Shown here: positions 44,850 to 54,187 of the stretch, one piece after another
Numbering within the stretch: position 1 is the stretch's first letter
How the letters are laid out: each line of letters starts with the position of its first letter
Assembly: GCF_001280015.1 (NCBI RefSeq)
Contig: NZ_LGDV01000238.1
Location: 62,001 to 126,000, forward strand
Origin: Streptomyces sp. MMG1121
GTDB taxonomy: Bacteria; Actinomycetota; Actinomycetes; Streptomycetales; Streptomycetaceae
Direction: 5' to 3'
DNA length: 64,000 bases
The notes under the pieces: generated by a model
What the model was told of the DNA's origin: nothing
Database searches by the model: none
The model's input: the letters and a program-made list of their open reading frames with translations, nothing else
Program-made: the position numbers and the translations under genes

Positions 44850-45197
44850 AAGGTCCGTGATCGGGATGCCGTTGCCCAGGCCGTTCGACGCGGAGAAGCG
44901 GCGATTGCCGTAGAGGACCACCCCTACCGGGATGGTTGTCGATCCCCCCTGCGGATACGGCTTGCGAGGGACGGTCTGCCGGCGCAGCAGGTGTCCCTCG
45001 ACCGTGCCGTACTCCGCGGCGCACCACTCGATCGTTTCCCTGATCCGAGCAGGCAGGGGTGTATCGCAATACTCGCCCGGCTCGCGGTGCTTGTGCCGTT
45101 GCCCGGTCCTGCGCACCGATACCTGACTCCTCCGTCTGCCTGCCTGCCGCCACTGTGCGGTAGCAGATCTGTCGTTCCGATGTTGGAGGGATGGCAT
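44838..45197 (-). CDS. Hypothetical protein (short, uncertain)
   Basis: This would encode up to 119 residues. The second half (RETIEWCAAEYGTVEGHLLR, GVVLYGNRRFSASNG) has a coding-like composition; the first 45 residues are Arg/Gln-rich and less convincing. No family is recognised. It overlaps the thioesterase fragment end by 12 bp and may itself be a fragment. Confidence 0.35.
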   Translation of the reverse strand: MPSLQHRNDRSATAQWRQAGRRRSQVSVRRTGQRHKHREPGEYCDTPLPARIRETIEWCAAEYGTVEGHLLRRQTVPRKPYPQGGSTTIPVGVVLYGNRRFSASNGLGNGIPITDLSGA

Positions 45198-45288
45198 CGA
45201 ACGGGAGTCCCGATCGTGTGATCGCCAGTGGTCACAGGCGCGAAGGCCGGACCTCCTGGTGGCTCGGGGGCGCGAGACCGAGCGGGGT

Positions 45289-46233
45289 TCAGAAGGTGCT
45301 GGTGCGGTGTGTGGTGAGCAGTCGTGTGTCTGAGGTTGCTCGTTCCTGTTGCCGCCAGGTGCCGGGGGGTTGTCCGTGGTGGCGGCGGAAGGCTGCCGCG
45401 AAGGCGTAGGGCGAGCTGTAGCCGATGGCGTCGGCGATCTGGTTGAGAGTGAGGTCGTTCGCGCGCAGGTGGTCGCGGGCGAGGGTCATCCGCCATTCGG
45501 TCAGGTACTGCATGGGGGCCTGACCGAGCACCTCCCGGAACACCCGGGCGAAGGCGGGCCGGGACAGGCCACTGATCGTGGCGAGTTCCGGGACCGTCCA
45601 GGAATGGGCCGGATTCTCGTGCATGGCTTGGAGTGCGTCGCCCAGCCGCGGGTCCGCGGAAGCCCGGTACCAGCGGGGCGCGGTGTCGCTGTGGCGCAGA
45701 TCGCTGCGGATGGCCATCACGAGAAGCAGGTCAAGGAGGCGGTCCAGCACGATCTGCTGGGCGGGTTCGGTGCGGAGCAGCTCGCGGGACAGCAGAGTGA
45801 CGACCTCCCGAATGGGGTCGTCGATCGCCGCCGAGAGGGTCATGACCTGGGGCAGTGCCTCGAGCAGTCCGCTGCCGACATCGCCGGAGAACTGGTAGGC
45901 GCCGCACAGGAACACCGTGGCGCGCGGGTTGTCGCCGGGGCCGACATGGGCGTAGCGCGCGCGGAAATCCTCCGGCTCCAGGCATTCGGCGCCCGGTTCG
46001 TGCCCGATGTAGTGGTTCGGTCCGCCGCGTACCAGCGTGACGTCGCCCGGGATGAGCTCGACAGCACTGCCGGGGGTGTCCAGCCAGAGGTAGCCGCGGC
46101 CGCGCACGACCGTGTGCACCGAGAGCTGGATCGAGCCGCCCAGCCGCAGCCCCCATGGTGGTTCGGCGACCGTCCGCGCGAACACCGCCCCGGTGGCGCG
46201 GGCCCGCAGCAGGTGGTCGGTGAGTAGGTCCAT
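45289..46233 (-). CDS. AraC family regulator with cupin sensor domain
   Basis: This encodes 314 residues from the ATG at 46233, where the cupin_6-type domain starts (MDLLTDHLLRARATGAVFAR); an open frame continues upstream to 46329. The sensor part has WGLRLGGSIQLSVHTVVRGR and LIPGDVTLVRGGPNHYIGHE. The C-terminal AraC domain has VPELATISGLSRPAFARVFR, PMQYLTEWRMTLARDHL and IADAIGYSSPYAFAAAFRRH. Such proteins often control detoxification reductases. It is divergent from the NmrA-like gene, with a 13-bp palindrome between. Confidence 0.88.
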   Translation of the reverse strand: MDLLTDHLLRARATGAVFARTVAEPPWGLRLGGSIQLSVHTVVRGRGYLWLDTPGSAVELIPGDVTLVRGGPNHYIGHEPGAECLEPEDFRARYAHVGPGDNPRATVFLCGAYQFSGDVGSGLLEALPQVMTLSAAIDDPIREVVTLLSRELLRTEPAQQIVLDRLLDLLLVMAIRSDLRHSDTAPRWYRASADPRLGDALQAMHENPAHSWTVPELATISGLSRPAFARVFREVLGQAPMQYLTEWRMTLARDHLRANDLTLNQIADAIGYSSPYAFAAAFRRHHGQPPGTWRQQERATSDTRLLTTHRTSTF

Positions 46234-46279
46234 GTGCTCATGGTCAAGTAGGGCGAACGATCGCGTCAAGGCGCAGGTT

Positions 46280-46292
46280 GTGAGAGTCTCAC
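46280..46292. promoter_or_regulatory. Perfect palindrome GTGAGAGTCTCAC
   Basis: Six-base arms around one G, 47 bp upstream of the preferred AraC start and 59 bp before the NmrA-like ATG. It may be the AraC-type regulator's binding site or part of the divergent promoter. Confidence 0.5.
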
Positions 46293-46351
46293 GTAAAAAG
46301 TCGAGCGCTTCATACATGGAGTCTCTCATTCAGTGCGCTGACGATAGAGCC

Positions 46352-47200
46352 ATGAACAATGCAACGCCTTCCGCGCTCATCCTGGGCGGCACCGGCAGGA
46401 CCGGCTCGCTGCTCGCCGGCGAGCTCACCCGGCGAGGAGTCACCTCCCGCACCGCATCGCGCAGCCGAGCCGATGTCCGCTTCGACTGGGACGACCCGGT
46501 TACCCATGCGGAAGCCCTGGCCGACGTCGACCGCCTCTACCTGGTGACACCCACCATGCGCGTCAGCTACGTGGAGCAGGTCGCCGCCTTTCTGGACCTC
46601 GCGCAAGGTGCCGGCGTGCGCCACGTCACCTACCTGAGCGCCTACAACGCCGACCAGGCACCGGCGGGGATCGACATCGCGGCCGTCGAGGCCGACCTCG
46701 CTTCCCGGCGCGCCCTGACGCACTCGATCCTGCGTCCCGCGTGGGTGATGCAGAACTTCGCCGACGAGCACATGCCGGTCATCGACGGAGCGATCACAGC
46801 TCCGAGCAACGGCGGCAGGGAGGCATTCGTCGACGCGGCCGACATCGTGGCGGTCGCGGCCGAGACGCTGGTCGATCCCGAAGCCCACGACCACGCCACC
46901 TACTCGCTCACCGGCCCGCAGGCCCTGACCTTCCGTGAGGTCGCGAACACCATCGCCTCGGTCAGCGGCCGCCCCGTCGTCCACAACGACATCGACCAGG
47001 AGGCGTTCCTCAAGGGCGCTGTCGCCGCGGGCGTCCCCACCGAATTCGCCGTGATGCTGCGCTGGCTCACCGATGCCCTCATCACCGGCAACGGCGCCAC
47101 ACCCACCGGCGACATCGAGAAGGTCACCGGCCGCGCGGCCACGACCTTCCGCGAGTTCGCCGAGCGCAACGCCGGTGCCTGGAACCCGGAAGCGAAATGA
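46352..47200 (+). CDS. NmrA-like NAD(P)-binding protein
   Basis: This encodes 282 residues from the ATG at 46352. The Rossmann motif is ALILGGTGRTGSLLAGEL (GGTGxTG), with VRFDWDDPVTHAEALADVDR and VRHVTYLSAYNADQAP in place of a YxxxK active site. That pattern matches the atypical SDR/NmrA group that includes triphenylmethane-reductase-like enzymes and redox sensors. LRPAWVMQNFADEHMPVI and YSLTGPQALTFREVANTIAS support this. It is the first of two genes with the VOC protein gene, controlled by the divergent AraC regulator. Confidence 0.85.
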   Translation: MNNATPSALILGGTGRTGSLLAGELTRRGVTSRTASRSRADVRFDWDDPVTHAEALADVDRLYLVTPTMRVSYVEQVAAFLDLAQGAGVRHVTYLSAYNADQAPAGIDIAAVEADLASRRALTHSILRPAWVMQNFADEHMPVIDGAITAPSNGGREAFVDAADIVAVAAETLVDPEAHDHATYSLTGPQALTFREVANTIASVSGRPVVHNDIDQEAFLKGAVAAGVPTEFAVMLRWLTDALITGNGATPTGDIEKVTGRAATTFREFAERNAGAWNPEAK

Positions 47201-47246
47201 CCACGACCAACGACCTGGCAGCCACCACATCGAAGGAGACCCCGCG

Positions 47247-47669
47247 ATGATCGACCACGTCTACATCTCGGTGACCGACATCGACCGTGCGGTCGCCTTC
47301 TACACCAAGGCGCTCGAACCGCTCGGCTGGAGACGGATCGGTGCCTTCGAGTCGACCACCGACTACGTCCCCGACCTCTTCGGACTCTGTGACCGTGCCT
47401 ACGGCTCGGGCAAAGCCATCGGCTGCAGCATCTGGTTGCGCAAGCGCAAGGAGGGCGAAACCGGCCTCTACCTCGGCCTCGTCGCCGACAGCAAGGCCGA
47501 GGTCGACGCCGCCTACGCCGCCGCCCTGGCCGCGGGCGGTAAGGATGACGGAGAGCCGGGTGTGCGCGAGTACTTCTACAGCGGCTACTACGCCGCCAAC
47601 GTCACCGACCTCGACGGAAACCGACTCGAGATTGTCCACAAGGACGTGAATCCGAAGCGCCCGGCCTGA
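47247..47669 (+). CDS. VOC family (glyoxalase-like) protein
   Basis: This encodes 140 residues; AAGGAGAC lies upstream of the ATG. It has the VOC beta-alpha-beta modules: MIDHVYISVTDIDRAVAFYT (metal His near residue 4) and YYAANVTDLDGNRLEIVHK (metal Glu). GLYLGLVADSKAEVDAAYAA links them. The metal triad looks complete, so a glyoxalase, dioxygenase or drug-binding role is possible. It follows the NmrA-like gene by 46 bp, probably as one transcript. Confidence 0.85.
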   Translation: MIDHVYISVTDIDRAVAFYTKALEPLGWRRIGAFESTTDYVPDLFGLCDRAYGSGKAIGCSIWLRKRKEGETGLYLGLVADSKAEVDAAYAAALAAGGKDDGEPGVREYFYSGYYAANVTDLDGNRLEIVHKDVNPKRPA

Positions 47670-47825
47670 GAAGTCCATGACGGTGAGGCCTCTGAGCTGC
47701 TGACTGCTCCAGGAGACCGAATCCCGACCGCAACCCAGGTCAGCGCCCGGGTACGGCCGAAGCCGTCGGCCGGCCCGGGCGCCGCCCGGTGCAGGCCACT
47801 CCCGTGCACCGCCACCGCCTTACCA

Positions 47826-47955
47826 GACTGTGGCCTGGTCCGAGATCGGCAGTGGTGATCCCGAACGGGTGCAGGCCTTTTACAAGGAGGTGTTCGGCTG
47901 GGGCTTCGCACCGGACCCCGTCGCGGACGCCGGGTACAATCAGTCACGGACGTTG
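47826..47955 (+). pseudogene. VOC-family N-terminal fragment
   Basis: The forward frame reads VAWSEIGSGDPERVQAFYKE then VFGWGFAPDPVADAGYN, the first module of a two-domain VOC protein, and then decays. Bases 47956-48185 after it hold no identified gene. Confidence 0.55.
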
Positions 47956-48185
47956 TCGAACTCACCCGCAGGTCCACGCCACTCGCTGGGCAACTTCTCG
48001 ACGCCATCCCGATGCAGCCGCGGCCGTGTCGTCGAAGGACGTGGACGCAGCCAGCATCCTGCGACACTCCGCGGCACCGGAATGGCTCCACCCCGCCGAG
48101 GGCGACGGCCCCCTTCACCGCCTGGTGCCGCTGGCTTCGCCAGATCTTCCCGAACACCGCGCCGTCGGCGGGTGTGTGACCCGAC

Positions 48186-49724
48186 CTACCGGGGTCGGCC
48201 CAGCTGGCGGGCGGGCAGACGATCCTGCTCGGCGTTGGTCTGGGCCGGCAGGGGAAGCGTCCAGGTGTAGGCGTCCGGGTCGAAGGAGTCCAGGCGCTTG
48301 ATGAGCCTGGCGGTCGACCAGGGCCAGCAGAAGGTGTTGATGCCCGGGAGGCCGAAGTAGTAACCGGTGCCGCCGGCGGCGTTGTAGACGGTGCCGCGCA
48401 GCGCCTCGTGCAGGGCCTGCTGGTGGGCTGCTTCGGCATCTGGCTTGACATCCAGTGCGGACGCCCCGCTGGAGCGCAGGTGGTTGAGGGCGGTGGTGAC
48501 GTAACGGAGCTGGGCTTCGAGGACGGTCGGGACGGCGGTGGTGCCGGTGAGCAGATTCGGGCCGATGAGCAGGAACAGGTTGGGGAATCCGCTGACGCTG
48601 GTCCCCAGGTAGGCACGGCGGTCGTCGGCCCAGTTCTGGGCCAGTGTGCCGTCGGTGCCGTGCAGTTGGGCTGCCAGGGGGATGTCGCCGATGTGATACC
48701 CGGTCGCGAGGACGATGACGTCGGCGCGGCTGCGGGTGCCGTCGGCGCCGATGACGTCGGAACCCTCCACGGCAGTCACGCGGGTGGGATGCAGCCGCAC
48801 GTTGGGCCGGGTGAGGGCGGCGTAGTAGGTGCTGGAGGTGATCAGACGGCGGCCGCCGAAGCGGTAGTCGGGAGTGAGGGCCCGGCGCAGGGCGCGGTCC
48901 CGTACCGAGGCACGCAGATGGAGGTGCGCGAGGGCCTCCAGGGGCCGCAGCAAGTGCGGGTGGCGCAGGGGTACGCCGATGGCCTCCTGGACCCAGTGGT
49001 GCAGGCTGCGCCATGCGCGGCGTGGTCCCGGGTGGTGTTCGAAGAAGCGGTGGAGACCCAGAGGCAGGGGGTAGTCAGGTTTCGGGAGCACCCACTGCGG
49101 TGTGCTCTGGAAGACGTCGACATGAGCCGCCTTCGGCTGGATCTCGGGCAGGAACTGGACGGCGGAAGCTCCGGTGCCCACCACCGCGACACGCTGTCCG
49201 GTCAGGTCGACTTCGTGGTTCCAACGGGCGGAGTGGAAGGAGGTGCCGGGGAAGGTGTCGAGGCCGGGGATGTCAGGATGGCGGGGCCGGTGCCAGGGGC
49301 CGGTGGCGACGATCACGGCGCGGGCGGTGTACGTGCCCGAGGTGGTCTGCAGGTGCCAGCGGTGTGCTTCCGGCTTCCAGCGGATGATCAGCGCCTCGGT
49401 GTCGTAACGGATCGCTTTGTCCACGCCGTGCGTTGCCGCGGTGGTGTCGAGGTAGTCGAGAATGTCGGACCGGTCGGCGAAGCCCCGCCTCCACGAGTGG
49501 GGTGCGAAGGAGTATTCGTACAGCACCGACGGTACGTCGCAGCCGCATCCGGGATAGGTGTTGTCGCGCCAGGTCCCGCCCAGGCGACCGGACTTCTCCA
49601 GCACGACGACGTCGTCGATGCCGGCTCGGCGCAGTGCGATCGCTGCGGCCACGCCGGAGAGGCCGGCACCGATGACGACGACTTCCGCTTCTTTTCCTGT
49701 GCTGTCGATGCTGTCGTCGGCCAC
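48186..49724 (-). CDS. Flavin-containing/Baeyer-Villiger-type monooxygenase
   Basis: This encodes 512 residues from the GTG at 49724 (AGGGGA upstream); an open frame reaches 49784. The FAD motif is VVVIGAGLSGVAAAIAL, followed by GRLGGTWRDNTYPGCGCDVP. The fingerprint FPGTSFHSARWN fits the FxGxxxHxxxW signature of Baeyer-Villiger and related monooxygenases. The NADPH motif is VAVVGTGASAVQFLPEI, and VIVLATGYHIGDIPLA completes the set. Length is normal. It probably oxidises ketones or heteroatoms with NADPH. A short palindrome lies upstream at 49795-49812. Confidence 0.85.
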   Translation of the reverse strand: MADDSIDSTGKEAEVVVIGAGLSGVAAAIALRRAGIDDVVVLEKSGRLGGTWRDNTYPGCGCDVPSVLYEYSFAPHSWRRGFADRSDILDYLDTTAATHGVDKAIRYDTEALIIRWKPEAHRWHLQTTSGTYTARAVIVATGPWHRPRHPDIPGLDTFPGTSFHSARWNHEVDLTGQRVAVVGTGASAVQFLPEIQPKAAHVDVFQSTPQWVLPKPDYPLPLGLHRFFEHHPGPRRAWRSLHHWVQEAIGVPLRHPHLLRPLEALAHLHLRASVRDRALRRALTPDYRFGGRRLITSSTYYAALTRPNVRLHPTRVTAVEGSDVIGADGTRSRADVIVLATGYHIGDIPLAAQLHGTDGTLAQNWADDRRAYLGTSVSGFPNLFLLIGPNLLTGTTAVPTVLEAQLRYVTTALNHLRSSGASALDVKPDAEAAHQQALHEALRGTVYNAAGGTGYYFGLPGINTFCWPWSTARLIKRLDSFDPDAYTWTLPLPAQTNAEQDRLPARQLGRPR

Positions 49725-49794
49725 CGGCGTCCCCTGCCTGCCTCGTGAGCCACCCGGCGCTGATGCCGAGCGACCCCCAACCACTTACTCAGAG

Positions 49795-49812
49795 CAACCG
49801 ATCGTATGGTTG
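49795..49812. promoter_or_regulatory. Inverted repeat CAACC/GGTTG upstream of the monooxygenase
   Basis: CAACCGATCGTATGGTTG has five-base perfect arms and a central CG, about 70 bp upstream of the monooxygenase start and 103 bp before the Rieske relic. It could be a regulator site for either; no regulator gene is adjacent. Confidence 0.4.
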
Positions 49813-49914
49813 GCCGTGGCCGTCTTTTGGCGATACAGACTGCTAGACCCTCATAAGAGTGATTTTTTAGGTGGGGAAAATATCGGTTGGTTTCCCTGTG
49901 TTTGGCTGCCGGTC

Positions 49915-50745
49915 ATGGCGATGAGGGGCGAACTGCCCATATCCCGCAGTCCGCACACCGCTCTCGACGAGCCGGGGCGGCATCTGCCCTACCCCAGTGG
50001 CTGGTTCTGCCTGGCGCGTTCACGAGAGCTGAGACCCGGCAAAGTCCTGACCCGCCGCTTCATGGACGAGGACATCGTCCTCTACCGCACCCACGACGGC
50101 CGGGCCTCGTGCGGTACATCCCTTCTGTCCGCACCTGGGCGCTCATCTCTGGACGGGCGGCACCGTGGTAGGCCGCACCCTGGTGTGTCCCTTCCATTGC
50201 TTCGCCTTCGCTCCGGATGGCACCTGCGTCGGCACGCCTGACCGCCCACCACCGCGCGCCCGCCTGCAGCAACACACCATCAGCGAGCGCAACGGCTTTG
50301 TCTTCGTCTGGTATGAACCGGACGGCGCCGCACCCTCCTGGGAAGTCCCCGACACCGCCCAGGCCGGCGTCGTTCCGACGGCCGCCTGGAGCACTGAAGT
50401 ACACGCCTACGCCCAGGAGATCATCGAGAACACCCTGGACTACCGGCATCTGCCCGTCCTGCACAATGTGGCCGTGGAGGAACTCGCCGCGCCGGTGGCC
50501 GAAGGCCCCCTCCTGCGTCTGCGGCTGCGTCTCGGGCCGGACCGGCCTCCCGCCCTCAAGCAGAAGATCCAGGCGGACCACGCGTTCCTCATCGCGGGGC
50601 TGGGATATCTCCGGGTCGAGCTTCCGCTGCCCTCGCTCGGACTCGTCAGCTACCTATGCGCCATGCACACACCGACCGGGCCTCGGCGTACCCGCATGCT
50701 GGTCGCGACGGCCTGTGCGGACATCCGCAAGCAGGACGCCACTGG
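49915..50745 (+). pseudogene. Rieske oxygenase, frameshifted and 3'-truncated
   Basis: From an ATG at 49915: LPYPSGWFCLARSRELRPGK, RRFMDEDIVLYRTHDG. A frameshift near 50120 leads to FCPHLGAHL and TLVCPFHCFAFAPDGTC, giving the complete CxH and CxxH iron-sulfur ligands. Next come the oxygenase linker region (QEIIENTLDYRHLPVLHNVA) and IQADHAFLIAGLGYLRVELP. The end after ACADIRKQDATG is lost to a DUF6461-like fragment. It resembles KshA-type steroid or aromatic oxygenases. It is not functional unless the frameshift is an artefact. Confidence 0.7.
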
Positions 50746-50749
50746 AGCG

Positions 50750-51080
50750 TCGCTCCCACGGCGCGGCCCGCACCGGGCCTTCGCCCGCGCGATGCGGCAC
50801 CACCCTCGTCCGGGGCAACGACGCCGACTGAGTCCTGGCCCTGGAGATCAACGGCGGCATCGAGATCCAGACCGGCGTCATGGAACGCGCCACTGTCGGC
50901 ACCGGGGCTGTCTCGCATTTCCGCAGCCCTAACGTCACGAGCCTCTTGTCCTGGTGGGAGGACGGCGAGCTGCGCACCCGGTTCGAAGGCCCACTCCACC
51001 GCGACGGCAGCACTCCTGACGAGCTCGTCGACCTCATGCACCAAGTGGGGTTCGACTTCGAGGATGGCAGCTGCGGTGTA
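50750..51080 (+). pseudogene. DUF6461-like fragment with in-frame stop
   Basis: The frame reads CGTTLVRGNDAD, a TGA at 50829-50831, then VLALEINGGIEIQTGVMERA, VSHFRSPNVTSLLSWWEDGE and LVDLMHQVGFDFE. The pattern matches DUF6461 proteins of Streptomyces; by memory the TGA replaces Trp (ADWVLALE). The N-terminal half is missing. It is joined directly to the Rieske relic. Confidence 0.55.
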
Positions 51081-51341
51081 ACCATTTCCTCAGGTCCGGG
51101 CGATCGTCAGCCTTCTCCGCACGCAGGCGCCGAGGCTTGAAGCAGCGGCCGCAGTGGGGGTCGTGTCTCGTTTGGTGACCCGCCACCACGGGCTTCAGTG
51201 CTCGAGCCGGGGCGGAGGCGTACGGGGAAGCAGACCTGGCCAGATGCCGCGAAGAAGGCCCACCTTCAAGAAGTCAGGCGTCCCTGTCGCCCACCTCGTC
51301 CGGCGCCTGCGCACAAAGCCTGGTCGGATCCCTCACCAGGC

Positions 51342-52928
51342 TCAGTCGCGGGGGCGGAGGCTGGCTTCTTCGAGATCGAGTTCGTGCTGGATCCGGCGCC
51401 GGGTGGCGTTGCTGATCTTGTTCGCTTCGTAGAGGCGCTGGAGCTCACCCGCCTCGATCGCGATGAGTGTCCGGCGTATCTCGCGGTAGGCGTCGGCAGG
51501 GCGGGCGTCCGGGTCGCTGTAGTGGGCGTCCTCGACCTGGTGGATGCGCGCTTCCAGATGGCGACGGGCCTGTTTGAGTGCGCCCTCTGCGGCGGTACCC
51601 AGATCGGCGAGCTGATCCAGATCGCCCAGCAGTTTGAGCTCGTCGAGAGCGGCGTGGGCGATGTGCCGACGGGTCCGGGCCTCCTCGCGGGCGGTGTGCT
51701 GCGGTTCCAGAGCGATGCCGGCGCGGCGGACGACGGGGACCAGGGTGAAACCCTGGAAGACGAGAGTGACCGCGACGGTCCCGGTGGTGAGCGTGAGAAT
51801 GAGCGCCCGGTGCGGCAGCGGAGCCCCTGTGTGGGTGACCAGGGGGATGGAGAGCGCGGCTGCCAGCGGCATGACGCCTCGGGTGCCCGCCCAGGACAGG
51901 ACCGCCGGCACGCGCCACGACAGGCGGTTGTCGCCCTCCCCGTGCCGGTGGTGGATCAAGACGGACAGCGGGAAGATCCACAGCAGGCGGATCGCCAGCA
52001 GAGTGAAGGCGATCACCGGCACCCACAGCGGCCAGCCGTGCTCGTCGCGCGCGAGATGACGGACGGCCGAGGGAAGCTCGAGGCCGATCAGGGCGAAGAC
52101 GACGCTCTCCAGCAGGAAGGTCACGGTGTCGTAGACGGCGTGGACCTGGAGCCGGACGGAGGCGTTGCCGAGCTTGTGGCCCGTGCTGCCGAGGACGACC
52201 CCGGACACGATGACGGCGGTCACGCCGGACGTGTGCGACTGCTCCGCGATGACGTAGGAGGCGTACGGAGTGACCAAGGCGATGACGGTCTCCAGCATCT
52301 GGTCGTCGGTCCGTCTGCGGATCAGGGTCACCACTGCGGCGAGCGCCGCCCCGATGAGGGCTCCTCCGCCGGCGAGGATCAGGAACTGCAGGGCGGTCCC
52401 GGACACGCTGATGGCGCTGCCGGACACCGCGGTGGCCACGGCGACCTTGTACAGGACCAGTGAGGTGGCATCGTTGAACAGGCTTTCCGCCTGCACCATG
52501 GCCTGCACGCGCGGTGGGAGGGACAGGCGCCGGCCGAGCGCGGTCACGGCCACGGGGTCGGTGCTGGCCAGGACGGAGCCGAGGATGAACGCGGTCGCGG
52601 CGGTGAGCGGGGTGATCGCATGGGCCACGTACCCGACGGTGATGGCCGAGACGAGCACCAAGCCGAAGACCAGGCCGGTCACGGGCCGCCACACGGTCCG
52701 CAGGTCGCGGACGGAGATTTCCCCGGCCGAGGCGTAGAGCAGCGGTGGCAGCACCAGCACGTTGATCACGTGAGGCGGCAGGCGGACCTCGGGAACCCAG
52801 GGCATCAGTCCCACGACGAGACCGGCAACCACGAGGAGCGAGGGGGCGGGCAGACTCCAGCGCCGGGCACCGGTCGCCACGGCCGTGGCCAGGACCACCA
52901 ACAACAGGACGACGATCAGGCCGGTCAT
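51342..52928 (-). CDS. Na+/H+ antiporter, CPA1 (NhaP/NhaS) type
   Basis: This encodes 528 residues from the ATG at 52928; the open frame extends further upstream without membrane character. Twelve or so hydrophobic helices are followed by a cytoplasmic helical tail (HIAHAALDELKLLGDLDQLA, YREIRRTLIAIEAGELQRLY). The CPA1 core motifs are LASTDPVAVTALGRRL and QAESLFNDATSLVLY (the ND ion-binding pair) and WAGTRGVMPLAAAL. It should exchange Na+ or K+ for protons across the cell membrane. No partner genes are near. Confidence 0.9.
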   Translation of the reverse strand: MTGLIVVLLLVVLATAVATGARRWSLPAPSLLVVAGLVVGLMPWVPEVRLPPHVINVLVLPPLLYASAGEISVRDLRTVWRPVTGLVFGLVLVSAITVGYVAHAITPLTAATAFILGSVLASTDPVAVTALGRRLSLPPRVQAMVQAESLFNDATSLVLYKVAVATAVSGSAISVSGTALQFLILAGGGALIGAALAAVVTLIRRRTDDQMLETVIALVTPYASYVIAEQSHTSGVTAVIVSGVVLGSTGHKLGNASVRLQVHAVYDTVTFLLESVVFALIGLELPSAVRHLARDEHGWPLWVPVIAFTLLAIRLLWIFPLSVLIHHRHGEGDNRLSWRVPAVLSWAGTRGVMPLAAALSIPLVTHTGAPLPHRALILTLTTGTVAVTLVFQGFTLVPVVRRAGIALEPQHTAREEARTRRHIAHAALDELKLLGDLDQLADLGTAAEGALKQARRHLEARIHQVEDAHYSDPDARPADAYREIRRTLIAIEAGELQRLYEANKISNATRRRIQHELDLEEASLRPRD

Positions 52929-53239
52929 GGAGCGTCCCCGGTGAGTTACATCTTGTGCTCCCCCTGTGACCAGGTGCTTTATCAACGTAACCGACATGCG
53001 CCGGTGCCGCACCCGACGGCCGGACCGCTGAGGCAGTTCACTCTCGCGCATCCGAACCACACGTCCAGACCCGGGCCTCGCACGTCCAGGACCGTGCCCC
53101 GTCACCGTGGCTGCCTGAGCCGCGGCCGACGCGAGCGCACCCCGGCCGGCCGGACCCGCATCGCGAGGCAGCACGAGGTCGTCGGGCCCGGGGGGGCCTT
53201 CCCACCAGGTCACCTCCTTGAAGACGCGGCCTACGGCAC

Positions 53240-53530
53240 CAACGCACACCTGCGGTCCACGCCGTCCGACGGCGGAGTCGACTACGCCTACGGGCCGGCC
53301 GTCCGCGCGGACATGACCGCCCACCCGTTCCTCCCCGACCCTTTGGCGCCTCCCCGCAACGGGCCCATGGGATGCCCGCACCGTCGCTTGCGAACCTGGC
53401 TGCTGGCCGAACGGCCCGAAGACGGCGAGGCTGCGGCCGATGACTGGGTGTCCGACCTGCTGGCCCCCGATCCTCGGCCTGATGCGTCTGGCCAAGGTCC
53501 GTCGGCGCATCGAGCACGGCTGAACGGTTG
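53240..53530 (+). pseudogene. IS701-type transposase C-terminal remnant (weak)
   Basis: The forward strand has LRTWLLAERPEDGEAAADDW and VSDLL, then in another frame LMRLAKVRRRIEHG, which resembles the final catalytic Glu region (LAKxRWRIEHDYRELK) of IS701/DDE_5 transposases. It is heavily decayed. The rest of 52929-53239 and 53531-53652 shows nothing certain. Confidence 0.45.
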
Positions 53531-53652
53531 ATACGACTGCCCCAGGCCTCACGTCCGGCCCGAAGGTGGCGAAGGGCGTGGCGCCGATGGTGCTCGTTCC
53601 ACATGAGGCGCTCAGGAACGCCGTGGCATCCCTGAGCGAAGGCAGTCGGTGG

Positions 53653-54126
53653 TCAGGTCCGGCGGGCGCGAACGCTCAAAGTGACGGCCCACACGACACC
53701 ATTCCGGTCAGTGAGGTGCGACCAGGCGTAGGCCGTCCCCACCAGCGCCGGCAGCTCGGTGTCCCAGTACTCCATCGTGTTGCAGCAGGGCGGGACGAGA
53801 AACACCTCCAAGAGCAGGTTGAGTTCACGCCGTTCGATGAAGCGCGGCCACCTCAGCCGGTACGGGCGGTTCCAGGCCAGCACGTCGTAGCGGGTGTACC
53901 CACACAGATCGGCCCCGCTGAACCGGGCGGCCGTGAGCGCGGTCTGGGTGGCGAGGCGGTATCGGGTAGGGAGGGCTTCCGGGCCCAGGGTGAGGGCTGA
54001 GGCGAAGTGGAAGGCGTCCAGGGGACGCGGTCCCATCTGAGTGGCGGCGTGATCAAGCAGGGCGCGGGCCACGGTCGGGTTCTCACGGCAGTGCGGCCAG
54101 AGGATCACACCGTGCTTCCAGGCCAC
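53653..54126 (-). CDS. Hypothetical/GNAT-like fragment
   Basis: This encodes 157 residues. The first half (NPTVARALLDHAATQMGPRP, FHFASALTLGPEALPTRYRL, FSGADLCGYTRYDV) resembles the tail of one domain of tandem-GNAT acetyltransferases from Streptomyces. The second half (RPYRLRWPRFIERRELNLLL, MEYWDTELPALVG) is unlike it. Either the protein is chimeric or the family is not recognised. No operon partner. Confidence 0.35.
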   Translation of the reverse strand: MAWKHGVILWPHCRENPTVARALLDHAATQMGPRPLDAFHFASALTLGPEALPTRYRLATQTALTAARFSGADLCGYTRYDVLAWNRPYRLRWPRFIERRELNLLLEVFLVPPCCNTMEYWDTELPALVGTAYAWSHLTDRNGVVWAVTLSVRARRT

Positions 54127-54187
54127 TGTGCTGGTCGCAGCGATCGACGAGTGGCTGTGATCAGTACAGTCCCAACACGTTCTGGCC

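Noticed and set aside
52929..53552. N-terminal extension of the antiporter to 736 residues
   Set aside because: The added part is Arg/Gly-rich and lacks membrane helices; the antiporter begins naturally at the ATG at 52928.
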